Positions 1 to 7,992 of a stretch of 64,000 nt of DNA are shown in pieces. The stretch covers positions 62,001-126,000 of the forward strand of contig NZ_LILB01000009.1 of assembly GCF_001274945.1 (NCBI RefSeq), given 5' to 3'. The position numbers were made by a program, and so were the translations under genes. Below the pieces are notes generated by a model, which worked only from the letters and a program-made list of their open reading frames with translations, had not been told where the DNA came from and did not search any database. Numbering within the stretch: the first letter of the stretch is position 1; the number at the start of each line of letters is the position of its first letter. Source of the DNA: Viridibacillus arvi. GTDB lineage: Bacteria > Bacillota > Bacilli > Bacillales_A > Planococcaceae.

Positions 1-189
1 GGTAAAGGATATGGTTATACCTTCTTTGCATTCATATTGAATCATATTCAAAATGAGAATTCTCTACCAATACGTTTAACGGTTGCTAAATTTAATCATA
101 GAGCTATTCATCTGTATGAAAAACTCGGCTTTACTAAGTTGATGGAATTTAGTAACGACTCAACAGATTTTATCGTAATGAATAAGTAG
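1..189 (+). CDS. GNAT acetyltransferase, C-terminal part
   Basis: The window opens inside a reading frame of 62 codons that ends at TAG (187-189). The visible protein begins GKGYGY, which resembles the end of the acetyl-CoA pyrophosphate loop (Q/RxxGxG/A), and contains NHRAIHLYEKLGF, the N-x-x-A-I-x-L-Y-x-K-x-G-F signature of the last GNAT strand and helix. It should therefore be an acetyl-CoA-dependent N-acyltransferase of unknown substrate. The N-terminal half lies outside the window, so length and start cannot be judged. The next convincing gene begins about 90 bases downstream on the same strand. Confidence 0.8.
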   Translation, partial: GKGYGYTFFAFILNHIQNENSLPIRLTVAKFNHRAIHLYEKLGFTKLMEFSNDSTDFIVMNK

Positions 190-200
190 GGGAATCTATA

Positions 201-266
201 ATGGTTAAGGAAATGGAAAATAGTCAAAAATTATCTCGGCTCATTAAAGAAATGACTATATTATAA
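201..266 (+). CDS. possible 21-residue peptide
   Basis: A 21-codon frame starts at ATG 201, just after the stop of the acetyltransferase, and ends 14 bases before the MmcQ gene. It is preceded by a G-rich stretch (GGGGAA, about 190-195) that could act as a weak ribosome binding site. The peptide is charged (MVKEMENSQK at its start) and has no recognisable domain. It may be a leader or translational coupler, or chance. Nothing but position and the weak binding site supports it. Confidence 0.2.
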   Translation: MVKEMENSQKLSRLIKEMTIL

Positions 267-280
267 AAGGAGTAATCTCA

Positions 281-640
281 ATGGATAAGGAAAAATTACA
301 AGAAATTTGTGAACGATTACCGGGTATAACGCATGATTATCAAGTGGATTGGCAAGCGGATCGTTATCATGTAGGTGGTAAGATGTTTGCAATGTTAGGT
401 GGAGATGCTGAAAGAAAGCCCATCATAACTTTAAAATGTGAGCCTAATCGGGCTGTAGAGTTACGCGAGACTTACAATAGTATTGTTCCAGGGTATTATA
501 TGAATAAAACACACTGGAATTCATTATATTTGGAATCTGATTTATCTATTGATATATTCGAAAACTTAATTGTACATTCGTATAATTTAGTTTTTGAGAA
601 ATTAACTAAAAAAGCACAAAAAGAAATTGTTGCAGAATAA
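281..640 (+). CDS. MmcQ/YjbR family protein
   Basis: This 119-residue protein matches the small MmcQ/YjbR (CyaY-like fold) family. It has the typical short helix ending in LPG, a central WQADRYHVGGKMFAML strand pair, a P-x-I-T-L-K-C segment, and a conserved GYYMNKTHWNSL motif around residues 70-82. Family members are usually 110-120 residues and are described as putative DNA-binding proteins, but their role is not settled. ATG 281 follows AAAGGAG with good spacing. It is followed by a hairpin (646-679) without a strong T-tract. Family assignment is firm; function is not known. Confidence 0.85.
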   Translation: MDKEKLQEICERLPGITHDYQVDWQADRYHVGGKMFAMLGGDAERKPIITLKCEPNRAVELRETYNSIVPGYYMNKTHWNSLYLESDLSIDIFENLIVHSYNLVFEKLTKKAQKEIVAE

Positions 641-645
641 CCTAT

Positions 646-679
646 AAAGTACTTTTATAATAAATCTAAAGGGTACTTT
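646..679 (+). terminator. weak hairpin after the MmcQ gene
   Basis: An 11-bp stem (646-656 with 669-679, two G-T pairs) encloses a 12-base loop just after the MmcQ stop. No T-run follows, so it may be a weak terminator or an RNA-stabilising hairpin. Confidence 0.3.
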
Positions 680-755
680 GACTTCGATACATTCAAACCG
701 TAAAATAAATTATTACGGGAACCGAAAAATAATGGATGTTAGAGGGTAGGGTAAT

Positions 756-2003
756 TTGAGAGAGAGCCAGTCGAGAAAGGCGCAGCGCAATTTGTATACC
801 TTTCTAGTGAGCAAGATGTTGACGTCACTTGGTTTTGGCGTGTTTAATTTTGGAATGAGTTTATACATATTATCAGTTACGGGTTCAGCACTTAGCTTTG
901 CAACGAATATTCTATTTAATGTACTACCTCGTGCTTTAGCAGCACCAGTTGCGGGGTATGTGGCGGATCGTTTTCCAAAGAAGCGTGTTGTTGTAACAAG
1001 TATGGTTGGTATTAGTTTGTCAGTGGGTATTTTGATTGTTTATACGTTGATGTACGGAATATCAGTACCTGCCATATATACAATTACGGCGATTTTTTCT
1101 ACGTTCGGAGCGTTTAATGGGATTGCTTTTTCAAGCTCTATACCGAATTTAGTCGGAAAGGAACGTTTACAGAAGGCGGTTTCTTTTAATCAGGTGTCAC
1201 ATTCTATCGGCGCAATTGGTGGGCCGTCTATTGGAGGCATGTTATTTGGATTTGTCTCAATGGAAGTGTTCCTGATGACGATGTTTATAGCCTATGTTAT
1301 CGCGTTATGTTTAGAAGCTACAATGGATTTTACATTGTTTGAAGTACCTGTGAAGAAGAGAAAAGAATCGATGGTAGCGAGCATGAAAGAAGGATTCCAG
1401 TATTTACGTACGAAGCCACTGGTGCAAACACTTTTAATGACAACACTATGGATGAACTTTTTCTTTTCCGCCGTTAGTGTCGGGCTCGTATTTATCTTAG
1501 TGGAAAAATTAAGTATACCATCAACTCAAGTAGGTATTATTCAAGGGGCCGGAGCAATTGGTATGCTTGTCATTTCTATTTATTTATCTACTCGCAGTGA
1601 TTTGAAATCACCGTTGCATTTTGTAAAACGTGCTGCGCTTATGATGTGTGCAGTCGTTGCTAGTATTACAATTCCTTTGTTTATGGATTTTAATGGTATT
1701 AGCACTTTCGTTTTCTATATGGTGTTAATGATCTTGTTTTCAGCAATGGGTGTTTGTGCAAATACGCCGATTGGTATAGTGCTTCAACGATCGATCGATG
1801 ATGAGTACCGTGGCCGAGTATTTGGTATTATCGAAACGTTATCGGTTGGTACAGGTCCTATTGGTGCATTAATTTTTGGTGCTTTATTTGATTACGTCGA
1901 TGCTAAAGTAATTTTACTTTGTGTGAGTATAGTATTGACGCTATGTATTACATATCTAATGAGGAAATCTAATATTGGTGTTCCAGGGGATGAACTTGTT
2001 TAG
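756..2003 (+). CDS. MFS transporter, probable drug efflux type
   Basis: This is a 415-residue, 12-helix major facilitator protein. The loop between helices 2 and 3 carries GYVADRFPKKR, matching the MFS G-x-x-x-D-R-x-G-R/K-K motif. A second related loop sequence, DDEYRGRVFG, occurs near residue 350 before helix 11. The pattern (long central loop, GPSIGGMLFG in helix 5) resembles the enterobactin-exporter/macrolide-efflux-like group, so export of a small molecule is likely, with unknown substrate. The best start is TTG 756, preceded by AGAGGGTAGGG; no ATG gives a better N-terminus. It is flanked by hairpins on both sides, so it is probably a single-gene unit. Confidence 0.85.
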   Translation: MRESQSRKAQRNLYTFLVSKMLTSLGFGVFNFGMSLYILSVTGSALSFATNILFNVLPRALAAPVAGYVADRFPKKRVVVTSMVGISLSVGILIVYTLMYGISVPAIYTITAIFSTFGAFNGIAFSSSIPNLVGKERLQKAVSFNQVSHSIGAIGGPSIGGMLFGFVSMEVFLMTMFIAYVIALCLEATMDFTLFEVPVKKRKESMVASMKEGFQYLRTKPLVQTLLMTTLWMNFFFSAVSVGLVFILVEKLSIPSTQVGIIQGAGAIGMLVISIYLSTRSDLKSPLHFVKRAALMMCAVVASITIPLFMDFNGISTFVFYMVLMILFSAMGVCANTPIGIVLQRSIDDEYRGRVFGIIETLSVGTGPIGALIFGALFDYVDAKVILLCVSIVLTLCITYLMRKSNIGVPGDELV

Positions 2004-2086
2004 TATTGATTAATTGAAAAGTTAGAGGTTATTTAATAAACGTACCAAATTAGGCAAGTAAACTAGAATAGTATGTTTTCAGATTG

Positions 2087-2124
2087 AAGTGGCTTCTCAT
2101 TGAGAAATGTCACTTTTTATTTTT
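2087..2124 (+). terminator. terminator of the MFS gene
   Basis: The inverted repeat AAGTGGCTTCTCA / GAGAAATGTCACTT (small bulge) is followed by TTTTTATTTTT. It sits 84 bases after the MFS stop and just before the riboswitch. Confidence 0.7.
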
Positions 2125-2184
2125 GAAAAAATATTTATTTACTTTTCTAAAACTTGGGAGTAATATTACATCAGTTTCAAATTT

Positions 2185-2350
2185 CTAAATCGCTGAAGTG
2201 AAACACGGGGGACCCATTTTCGTGGATTGTAATGTAATCCTAGGGGTGAATCCTTTAAAGAAGGTAGGGCTACTCAAGGCCCGAATCCGACAGCTAACCT
2301 CGTAAGCGTTATATGAGAAGGAAAGTGGAGCTTGTTAGACAGGAATCCTA
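2185..2350 (+). promoter_or_regulatory. c-di-AMP riboswitch (ydaO/yuaA class)
   Basis: The conserved ydaO blocks appear in order: ATCGCTGAAGTGAAAC near 2189, GGGGGACCCA at about 2207-2216, GGGGTGAATCC near 2253-2263, GTAGGGCTACTC near 2263-2275, and GGCCCGAATCCGACAGCTAA then CCTCGTAAGCG near 2278-2308. This spacing and wording is diagnostic for the class that binds cyclic di-AMP and turns off downstream genes when the ligand is high. A hairpin with a T-run (2355-2393) follows directly. The regulated gene is the KimA-type potassium importer, a classic target because c-di-AMP signals potassium sufficiency. Confidence 0.95.
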
Positions 2351-2354
2351 ATGT

Positions 2355-2393
2355 CTACAGGTCTATTTGTTGATGACCTGTAGGCTTTTTTTA
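2355..2393 (+). terminator. riboswitch expression platform terminator
   Basis: A perfect 9-bp stem (CTACAGGTC 2355-2363 with GACCTGTAG 2375-2383) is followed by CTTTTTTTATT. It lies between the c-di-AMP aptamer and kimA, so it is the expected off-switch, forming when ligand is bound. Confidence 0.9.
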
Positions 2394-2433
2394 TTCTCTA
2401 AAAGTTAAAAATCCTCTAGATTGGGTGAGAAAA

Positions 2434-4260
2434 ATGAAAGCCTCATTGAAAAGAATGTTGATTGGTAGACCTTTGAAATCGACTGAATTGGGTGAACAAA
2501 AGTTAAATAAAACGAAAGCCTTGGCGATCCTTTCATCAGATGCGTTATCTTCTGTAGCGTATGGTCCTGAGCAAATATTGATCGTTTTAGTGACAGTTGG
2601 AGCAGCTGCGCTATGGTATTCGATACCCATTGCAATTGGCGTCATCATTCTTTTAACAGCACTTATACTGTCATATCGTCAAATTATATATGCTTATCCT
2701 CATGGGGGAGGAGCTTATGTTGTATCGAGGGAAAATCTCGGGGTTAATCCAGGTCTTGTTGCTGGTGGTTCATTATTAGTCGATTATATATTGACGGTGG
2801 CTGTTAGTGTATCTGCTGGAACGGATGCTATAACATCAGCACTTCCAAGTCTCCATGATTATAATGTGGAGATTGCCATTGTATTCGTTATCTTACTAAC
2901 GATTTTGAATTTAAGAGGCGTGACGGAATCAGCTTCTGTTTTAGCATATCCAGTGTACTTATTTGTGTTAGCGTTATTTATCTTGATTGGCGTAGGAATT
3001 TTTAATGTTGTGACAGGTAATGTTCCATCGGATTTGCATACATCAATTGGTACCCCTGTCGCAGGGCTAAGCCTGTTTATTTTATTAAAAGCTTTTGCTT
3101 CAGGTAGTTCTGCTTTAACTGGTGTCGAAGCCATTTCGAATGCCATTCCAAATTTTAAAGAACCTGCACCTGTAAATGCTGCAAAAACTTTAATGGCAAT
3201 GGGTGGTTTGCTAGCGATTTTATTTTCAGGTATTGTTTTCCTAGCTTTTTATTACGGTATTACACCGAGCGCGACATCAACTGTTGTATCCCAAATCGCT
3301 GAAGTAAGCTTTGGGCGTAATCTGGTCTATTACTTCATTCAAGGGACAACAGCGTTAATATTAGTGCTTGCTGCTAATACAGGGTATTCTGCTTTCCCAT
3401 TACTAGCTGTAAATCTATCAAAAGATAAATTTATTCCTAGAATGTTTCAAATTAGAGGAGATCGTTTAGGGTATTCTAATGGAATTATTTTATTGAGTTT
3501 GGCAGCAATTCTATTAATCATTGTATTTAATGGTACTACTGAGAATTTAATTCCCTTATATGCTGTTGGGGTTTTTATACCCTTCACATTGTCTCAAACA
3601 GGAATGATCGTGAAATGGATAAGAGAAAAACCTCAAGGCTGGGTAACAAAACTAATCATTAACTCGGTTGGAGCGGCGATATCATTTGTTGTAACAATTG
3701 TGTTTTTCGTGACAAAGTTGCCTGCTGTATGGCCAGTGTTTATTTTCTTACCAATCATTATCTTTGCTTTCCACCGTATAAAAAAACATTACGATTCGGT
3801 GGGACCGCAGCTTAGATTAATAGCTGATGAAGAAATTCCACCAATCGAAGGTAATGTTATTATTGTTCCTGTCGCAGGCATTACGAAGGTTGTAAGAAAT
3901 TCATTAAATTACGCCAAATCGTTGTCTGCTGATCAAATTATTGCAGTATATATTGCATTTGAAAGAGAGGATACGAGAAAGTTTGAGGAACAGTGGAAGA
4001 AGTGGCAACCCGATGTGAAGTTGGTGACATTGTACTCTCCTTATCGCAGTATTGTGCAACCATTAACGAAATTCATAGACAAAGCTGAAAGACTAGCGAG
4101 CAAGTCGAACTATCAAGTCTCTGTTATCATTCCACAATTTTTACCTAAGAAAGGTTGGCAAAATATTCTTCACAATCAGTCGAGTCTGTTAATACACACC
4201 TCTTTACTGTATCGGAGAAATGTAGTCCTCATCACAGTTCCATACCATTTACAAAAATAA
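2434..4260 (+). CDS. kimA: potassium importer KimA (APC superfamily)
   Basis: This 608-residue membrane protein is of the KimA (formerly YdaO) type: high-affinity potassium uptake driven by proton symport. It starts with the conserved juxtamembrane segment LKRMLIGRPLKS, then LSSDALSSVAYGPEQ in the first helix and PHGGGAYVVSRENLG near residue 90, all typical of the family. About 12 membrane helices are followed by a soluble C-terminal domain of roughly 150 residues from about residue 455. A GTG at 2425 would add three residues, but ATG 2434 has GGGTGAG five bases upstream and is preferred. A c-di-AMP riboswitch with terminator directly upstream matches the known control of this gene. A terminator follows at 4333. 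Confidence 0.95.
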   Translation: MKASLKRMLIGRPLKSTELGEQKLNKTKALAILSSDALSSVAYGPEQILIVLVTVGAAALWYSIPIAIGVIILLTALILSYRQIIYAYPHGGGAYVVSRENLGVNPGLVAGGSLLVDYILTVAVSVSAGTDAITSALPSLHDYNVEIAIVFVILLTILNLRGVTESASVLAYPVYLFVLALFILIGVGIFNVVTGNVPSDLHTSIGTPVAGLSLFILLKAFASGSSALTGVEAISNAIPNFKEPAPVNAAKTLMAMGGLLAILFSGIVFLAFYYGITPSATSTVVSQIAEVSFGRNLVYYFIQGTTALILVLAANTGYSAFPLLAVNLSKDKFIPRMFQIRGDRLGYSNGIILLSLAAILLIIVFNGTTENLIPLYAVGVFIPFTLSQTGMIVKWIREKPQGWVTKLIINSVGAAISFVVTIVFFVTKLPAVWPVFIFLPIIIFAFHRIKKHYDSVGPQLRLIADEEIPPIEGNVIIVPVAGITKVVRNSLNYAKSLSADQIIAVYIAFEREDTRKFEEQWKKWQPDVKLVTLYSPYRSIVQPLTKFIDKAERLASKSNYQVSVIIPQFLPKKGWQNILHNQSSLLIHTSLLYRRNVVLITVPYHLQK

Positions 4261-4332
4261 AAGAGGATTTTATAAAGTTTTACAGAATATATAATTTAAA
4301 GAAAATCCTTATCCTTATAGCTTAAATGAATT

Positions 4333-4368
4333 AAAGTCCTGTATTTAATTACAGGGCTTTAATTTTAT
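4333..4368 (+). terminator. terminator after kimA
   Basis: The stem AAAGTCCTGTA / TACAGGGCTTT (one G-T pair) with a six-base loop is followed by AATTTTATTT. Confidence 0.75.
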
Positions 4369-4407
4369 TTGTAAATAAAAAAGTCTAAATATAAAAAAGG
4401 AGAAACT

Positions 4408-4932
4408 ATGATTATTTTAATTAATGGCGCCTTTGGTGTTGGGAAAACAAGCGTTGCGGAACAATTGCATGAAAATTTAGAAGAGAGTCTTATTTTTGAC
4501 CCGGAAGTAGTGGGATATATGCTCAGACATATGTTACCAAATGATATAAAAGAAAAAGAGGCCCCTAGTGGAGATTTTCAGGATTTTATTTTATGGAGAA
4601 AGTTATTTGTAGAAACAGCAAGATGCCTTCATGAGCAGTATGGGAAGACATTGATTGTCCCAATGACTATTAGGAACTTTGAATACTTCACTGAAATCAT
4701 GAAAGGCTTATATAAAGTGGATAAAGAAGTGTATCATTTCTGCTTAACAGCTACTAAAGAGACAATTCATAAACGTTTGTTAGAACGAGGAGAAGTTATT
4801 GGGGATTGGTGTTTTCAGCAGACAGATAAATGTTTAGCTTCATACGAAAACAATGACTTTTCGCATTATATTAATACAGAGGACAAAAATTTAACTGAAA
4901 TAATCGAGGAGATTGTTGAGAAATTAAATTAA
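4408..4932 (+). CDS. TmrB-like P-loop NTPase (tunicamycin resistance family)
   Basis: This 174-residue protein begins MIILINGAFGVGKT, with a Walker A motif at residues 7-14. Further on, IFDPEVVGYMLRHMLP and LIVPMTIRNFEYFTEI match the layout of Bacillus subtilis TmrB (INGAFGSGKT, YDPEKMGFALR, ILIVPMTI). TmrB is an ATP-binding, membrane-associated protein that confers tunicamycin resistance. This homologue is shorter (TmrB is about 197 residues) and lacks its C-terminal amphipathic tail, so resistance is not assured. ATG 4408 follows AAAAAGGAG. It is the first gene of a tight unit with fosB, a histidine phosphatase and an HExxH protein. Family assignment is good; substrate is unknown. Confidence 0.8.
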   Translation: MIILINGAFGVGKTSVAEQLHENLEESLIFDPEVVGYMLRHMLPNDIKEKEAPSGDFQDFILWRKLFVETARCLHEQYGKTLIVPMTIRNFEYFTEIMKGLYKVDKEVYHFCLTATKETIHKRLLERGEVIGDWCFQQTDKCLASYENNDFSHYINTEDKNLTEIIEEIVEKLN

Positions 4933-4971
4933 TGTTAATAGATGAAAATGAATTGGCAAAGGGCGGTTTTC

Positions 4972-5406
4972 ATGAATATTCAAGGTATAAATCACCTCTT
5001 ATTTTCGGTTTCAAATTTAGAGAAATCCATTGAATTTTATCAAAATGTATTTGATGCAAGGTTATTAGTAAAAGGGCGCGCTACAGCATATTTTGATGTC
5101 GGTGGTATGTGGCTAGCATTAAATGAAGAAGATATATCCCGCAATGAAATACACCAGTCCTATACTCACATAGCATTCACCATAAAAGATTCGGATTTCG
5201 ATGAAATGTATGAAAAGCTTAGAAGTTTAAATGTAAATATACTATCTGGTAGACAAAGAGATCAACGGGATAAGAAATCTATTTACTTTACAGATTTAGA
5301 TGGTCATAAGTTCGAATTTCATACAGGTACATTACAAGACAGAATGGATTATTACATACAGGATAAAAAGCATATGGAATTTTTTAATGACAGTAAACCG
5401 CAATAG
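4972..5406 (+). CDS. fosB: metallothiol transferase FosB (fosfomycin resistance)
   Basis: This 144-residue protein is close to Bacillus FosB over its whole length. It starts [17 protein letters not shown] and ends with the typical HMEFFND tail. FosB is a vicinal-oxygen-chelate enzyme that opens the fosfomycin epoxide with bacillithiol, using Mg or Mn. The metal ligands are visible as H8, H66 (SYTHIAF) and E115 (HKFEFHTG). An upstream ATG at 4942 would add ten unrelated residues; ATG 4972 has GGGCGG upstream and gives the standard family length. It lies 39 bases after the TmrB-like gene and 15 before the phosphatase gene, probably one transcript. Confidence 0.93.
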   Translation: MNIQGINHLLFSVSNLEKSIEFYQNVFDARLLVKGRATAYFDVGGMWLALNEEDISRNEIHQSYTHIAFTIKDSDFDEMYEKLRSLNVNILSGRQRDQRDKKSIYFTDLDGHKFEFHTGTLQDRMDYYIQDKKHMEFFNDSKPQ

Positions 5407-5421
5407 CGAGGGAAGATTGAG

Positions 5422-5973
5422 ATGACAACAAATGTTTACTTTGTAAGGCATGCGCATTCAGTGTATACATCGGATGAAGTAACACGACCGTTATCAGAAG
5501 CAGGGCTAAGAGATGCCAAGAACATTTTAGAAAAGCTTAAATTGAAGAAAATTGATACATTCATATCTAGCCCATATAGAAGAGCCGTTCAAACAATTGA
5601 GCCTCTAGCAAAATACAATAAAGCTGAAATTAAACTAAATGAGACTTTTCAAGAGCGTAAGCTCGCTCAAGGAGAAGTAAAGGATTTTACTGCAGCAATA
5701 ACAAAGGTTTGGCAAGAACCAGATTTCGCATTTGATAATGGGGAATCCAATTTTAAAGCCCAAGCCAGAGGTATAGAAGGTTTGATGGATGTTTTACATA
5801 CTTATCAAAATCGTAATATTGTGATTGGAACACATGGGAATTTGATGGTATTGATTATGAATTACTTTGATGCGAAATATGATTTTACATTTTGGAAAGA
5901 GCTACAAATGCCAGATATTTATAAGTTGTCATTTGATAGTGTAAATTTAATGAAGATAGAACACGTTTATTAG
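5422..5973 (+). CDS. histidine phosphatase family protein
   Basis: This 183-residue protein belongs to the phosphoglycerate-mutase-like (histidine acid phosphatase branch 1) family. The catalytic R9-H10 lies in YFVRHAHS, an acidic-partner region SSPYRRAVQT follows near residue 55, and the second catalytic histidine is in GTHGNLMVL near residue 140. Such enzymes remove phosphate from sugars, nucleotides or proteins through a phospho-histidine; the substrate cannot be read from sequence. GAGGGAAGA precedes ATG 5422. It is the third gene of the TmrB-FosB unit, with 15-base gaps on both sides. Confidence 0.88.
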   Translation: MTTNVYFVRHAHSVYTSDEVTRPLSEAGLRDAKNILEKLKLKKIDTFISSPYRRAVQTIEPLAKYNKAEIKLNETFQERKLAQGEVKDFTAAITKVWQEPDFAFDNGESNFKAQARGIEGLMDVLHTYQNRNIVIGTHGNLMVLIMNYFDAKYDFTFWKELQMPDIYKLSFDSVNLMKIEHVY

Positions 5974-5988
5974 GGGGGAGATTAGTAG

Positions 5989-6831
5989 ATGAGAATAATC
6001 GATACGACTGAATATTTTTTAGAAAATTACAATCCAACGATTAGCTTTTTAAAAGGATACTATGACAAGTATCCGAAAGTATTTCAAGAGTATTTTTTGT
6101 ATCACTGCAAAGATACAGAAGAACGCCATTTACAATCGATTAGTAAATATGAACATGAATTCGAAAGTATTAGATTAGTTAAAGAAACAATAGTTTCAAT
6201 TATTGAAAGAGTGGAATCAACCTATAAAGAAAAATATAACGTTAAGTATCCATTGGATGTAAATTTATTGATTGGTGGTTATGGTTCTAATGCTTATACA
6301 TATAGAGAAATTATTCCTGACATCAGTTTTGCGCTAGAGAAATTATCTCCAGAAATTAATCATTTAGAATATATTGTGGCGCACGAGTTTGGTCATGCTA
6401 CGCAAAATATTATTTCAGATAAGAACAAAATAGATTGGACAAAAATAGAATGGAGCAACCCACTCATTTGGCTAAACCAAGAAGGCGCTGCTACGCATTT
6501 GTCTCGCCAGGCTGTACCAAATCTATTGCCACATCAGTATTTTTCTTATGATGTGGATGGAGCAGAATGGTTATTGTTTGCTCAGGTAAATTTTGATGAT
6601 ATAAAAAGGGCCTTTCGTGAAGATTATCAAAGATTAAACTCCAAAGAATTGTTTTACGAGTGGTTTTCTATTAACGGTGGAAAGAGATTTGAACACACGC
6701 GCCTTGCTTACTTTTTAGCAGAGGATTTCTTTCAAAAACAGGTAGCTACTTTAGGAGAAATAGAAGCAATTACTGCTTGGGGAAGAGATGATTTTAAACA
6801 AATGGTTGAGAAATGGTTAACTGAATTATAA
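5989..6831 (+). CDS. HExxH putative zinc metallopeptidase, uncharacterised
   Basis: This 280-residue soluble protein carries YIVAHEFGHATQN, a good zinc-protease HExxH motif (H132, E133, H136). The downstream segment WLNQEGAATHLSRQ (E165) could give the third zinc ligand, as in gluzincins. There is no signal peptide or membrane helix, so it should be cytoplasmic. It somewhat resembles DUF2268/YjaZ-like predicted proteases, but I do not recognise a named family with confidence. GGGGGGAG precedes ATG 5989. It closes the TmrB-FosB-phosphatase unit, and a strong terminator follows 40 bases later. Protease activity is an inference from the motif. Confidence 0.7.
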   Translation: MRIIDTTEYFLENYNPTISFLKGYYDKYPKVFQEYFLYHCKDTEERHLQSISKYEHEFESIRLVKETIVSIIERVESTYKEKYNVKYPLDVNLLIGGYGSNAYTYREIIPDISFALEKLSPEINHLEYIVAHEFGHATQNIISDKNKIDWTKIEWSNPLIWLNQEGAATHLSRQAVPNLLPHQYFSYDVDGAEWLLFAQVNFDDIKRAFREDYQRLNSKELFYEWFSINGGKRFEHTRLAYFLAEDFFQKQVATLGEIEAITAWGRDDFKQMVEKWLTEL

Positions 6832-6870
6832 TGATGTAATCACAGAAATATCGTTTAATCCTACATCTAA

Positions 6871-6908
6871 GTCACCTATCAATGTTCGAAAGATAGGTGG
6901 CTTTTTAA
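6871..6908 (+). terminator. terminator of the tmrB-like/fosB unit
   Basis: The stem GTCACCTATC / GATAGGTGGC has an 11-base loop and is followed by TTTTTAATTT. Confidence 0.85.
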
Positions 6909-6971
6909 TTTCTACTGCAGCTGTTTCAGAGTTCATGGCATAATGTACACAGTGACAAATGAGGGGAATTA

Positions 6972-7823
6972 ATGGAGGCTGTTATGGATTTAAAGCAGAT
7001 TTTAATTGATTGGGTATCAATGTCTATATTAGAGCGTAAAACTCTAATTGCTGAGCAGGGCGACGAGTTGTTATTCAATATGTTACAGGAAATAGGTGCT
7101 GTCGATGCAGAATTACGTGATCAACTGATTTATAGAACGTTTATGGAAATGCTTGGGGAGCAGTTACTCTCACATGAGCAAATGCAGTATTTGTATAAAG
7201 AAATTGTATCGGAAAAAAATTTATTTTTCCAAATCGGTGATGAACAGACTGATACAGTATTAACGCGTTCTTTTTCAGCGTTGTTGTTGACAGGTATTTT
7301 AACAACAGATGCAGAGTTAAGATTCTTACCTGATGAGGCATTGACTACATATTTAGAAAAAAGCGGTCATTATTTACAAAAAGAGCGAGATGTTCGGGGA
7401 TTTATAGATGGTAAGGGATGGGCACACAGTATAGCACACGGTGCGGACTTAGCTGCTGCAACGGTCCGTCATCCAGCCTTTGAACTGCGCATGGCGCCAC
7501 CAATACTGCAAGCTATTAAAGCATGCCTATGGAAAAATGCCGTCTATATAGATGATGAAGAAGAGCGTTTAATTATTGTGATAGAAGAAATGATGAAAAA
7601 AGGTGTTTCAGAAGAAGTATTCGTTGAATGGGCAGAGCAAGTTTTTGATAAGCTAGATCATCATCTGTATAGCATAGGGTATGATCCATCGTATTTTAAA
7701 GCGAGAACTTGTACGCTTCATTTTATGAAAACATTATATTTTGCATTGAAAATTAAGAAGAGTATGCCGAAATTAGAAGGCGTTGTATATATGCAAATCG
7801 CTAAACATTTTAAATTAGGTTAA
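6972..7823 (+). CDS. DUF2785 family protein
   Basis: This protein of 283 residues (279 from the second ATG) matches the Firmicute DUF2785 family, recognisable by DVRGFIDGKGWAHSIAHGADL near residues 136-157 and by an all-helical, membrane-free sequence. The function of the family is unknown. Two starts are possible: ATG 6972, with GAGGGG five bases upstream, and ATG 6984, with GGAGG five bases upstream, the latter inside the first codons. It stands alone between a terminator and the next lipoprotein gene. Confidence 0.85.
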   Translation: MEAVMDLKQILIDWVSMSILERKTLIAEQGDELLFNMLQEIGAVDAELRDQLIYRTFMEMLGEQLLSHEQMQYLYKEIVSEKNLFFQIGDEQTDTVLTRSFSALLLTGILTTDAELRFLPDEALTTYLEKSGHYLQKERDVRGFIDGKGWAHSIAHGADLAAATVRHPAFELRMAPPILQAIKACLWKNAVYIDDEEERLIIVIEEMMKKGVSEEVFVEWAEQVFDKLDHHLYSIGYDPSYFKARTCTLHFMKTLYFALKIKKSMPKLEGVVYMQIAKHFKLG

Positions 7824-7992
7824 TTATGAAGGATTATTTAATTATGATAGCTTAGAGAGTTTAGACTAGATAATGATATAAAGCCTTTTAAAGTGTGTTA
7901 GAAAGTTTGAGTTTTGTTATATAGGGAACGGTACATACTAGTTGGGGAAAATATTTAAAACGTATTTTCGACTAGGAGGGTGCAGAGTAATA

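Noticed and set aside
7942..7992. Longer N-terminus of the YdhK-like lipoprotein from TTG 7942
   Set aside because: It would place 17 residues before the signal peptide and precede the AGGAGG site.
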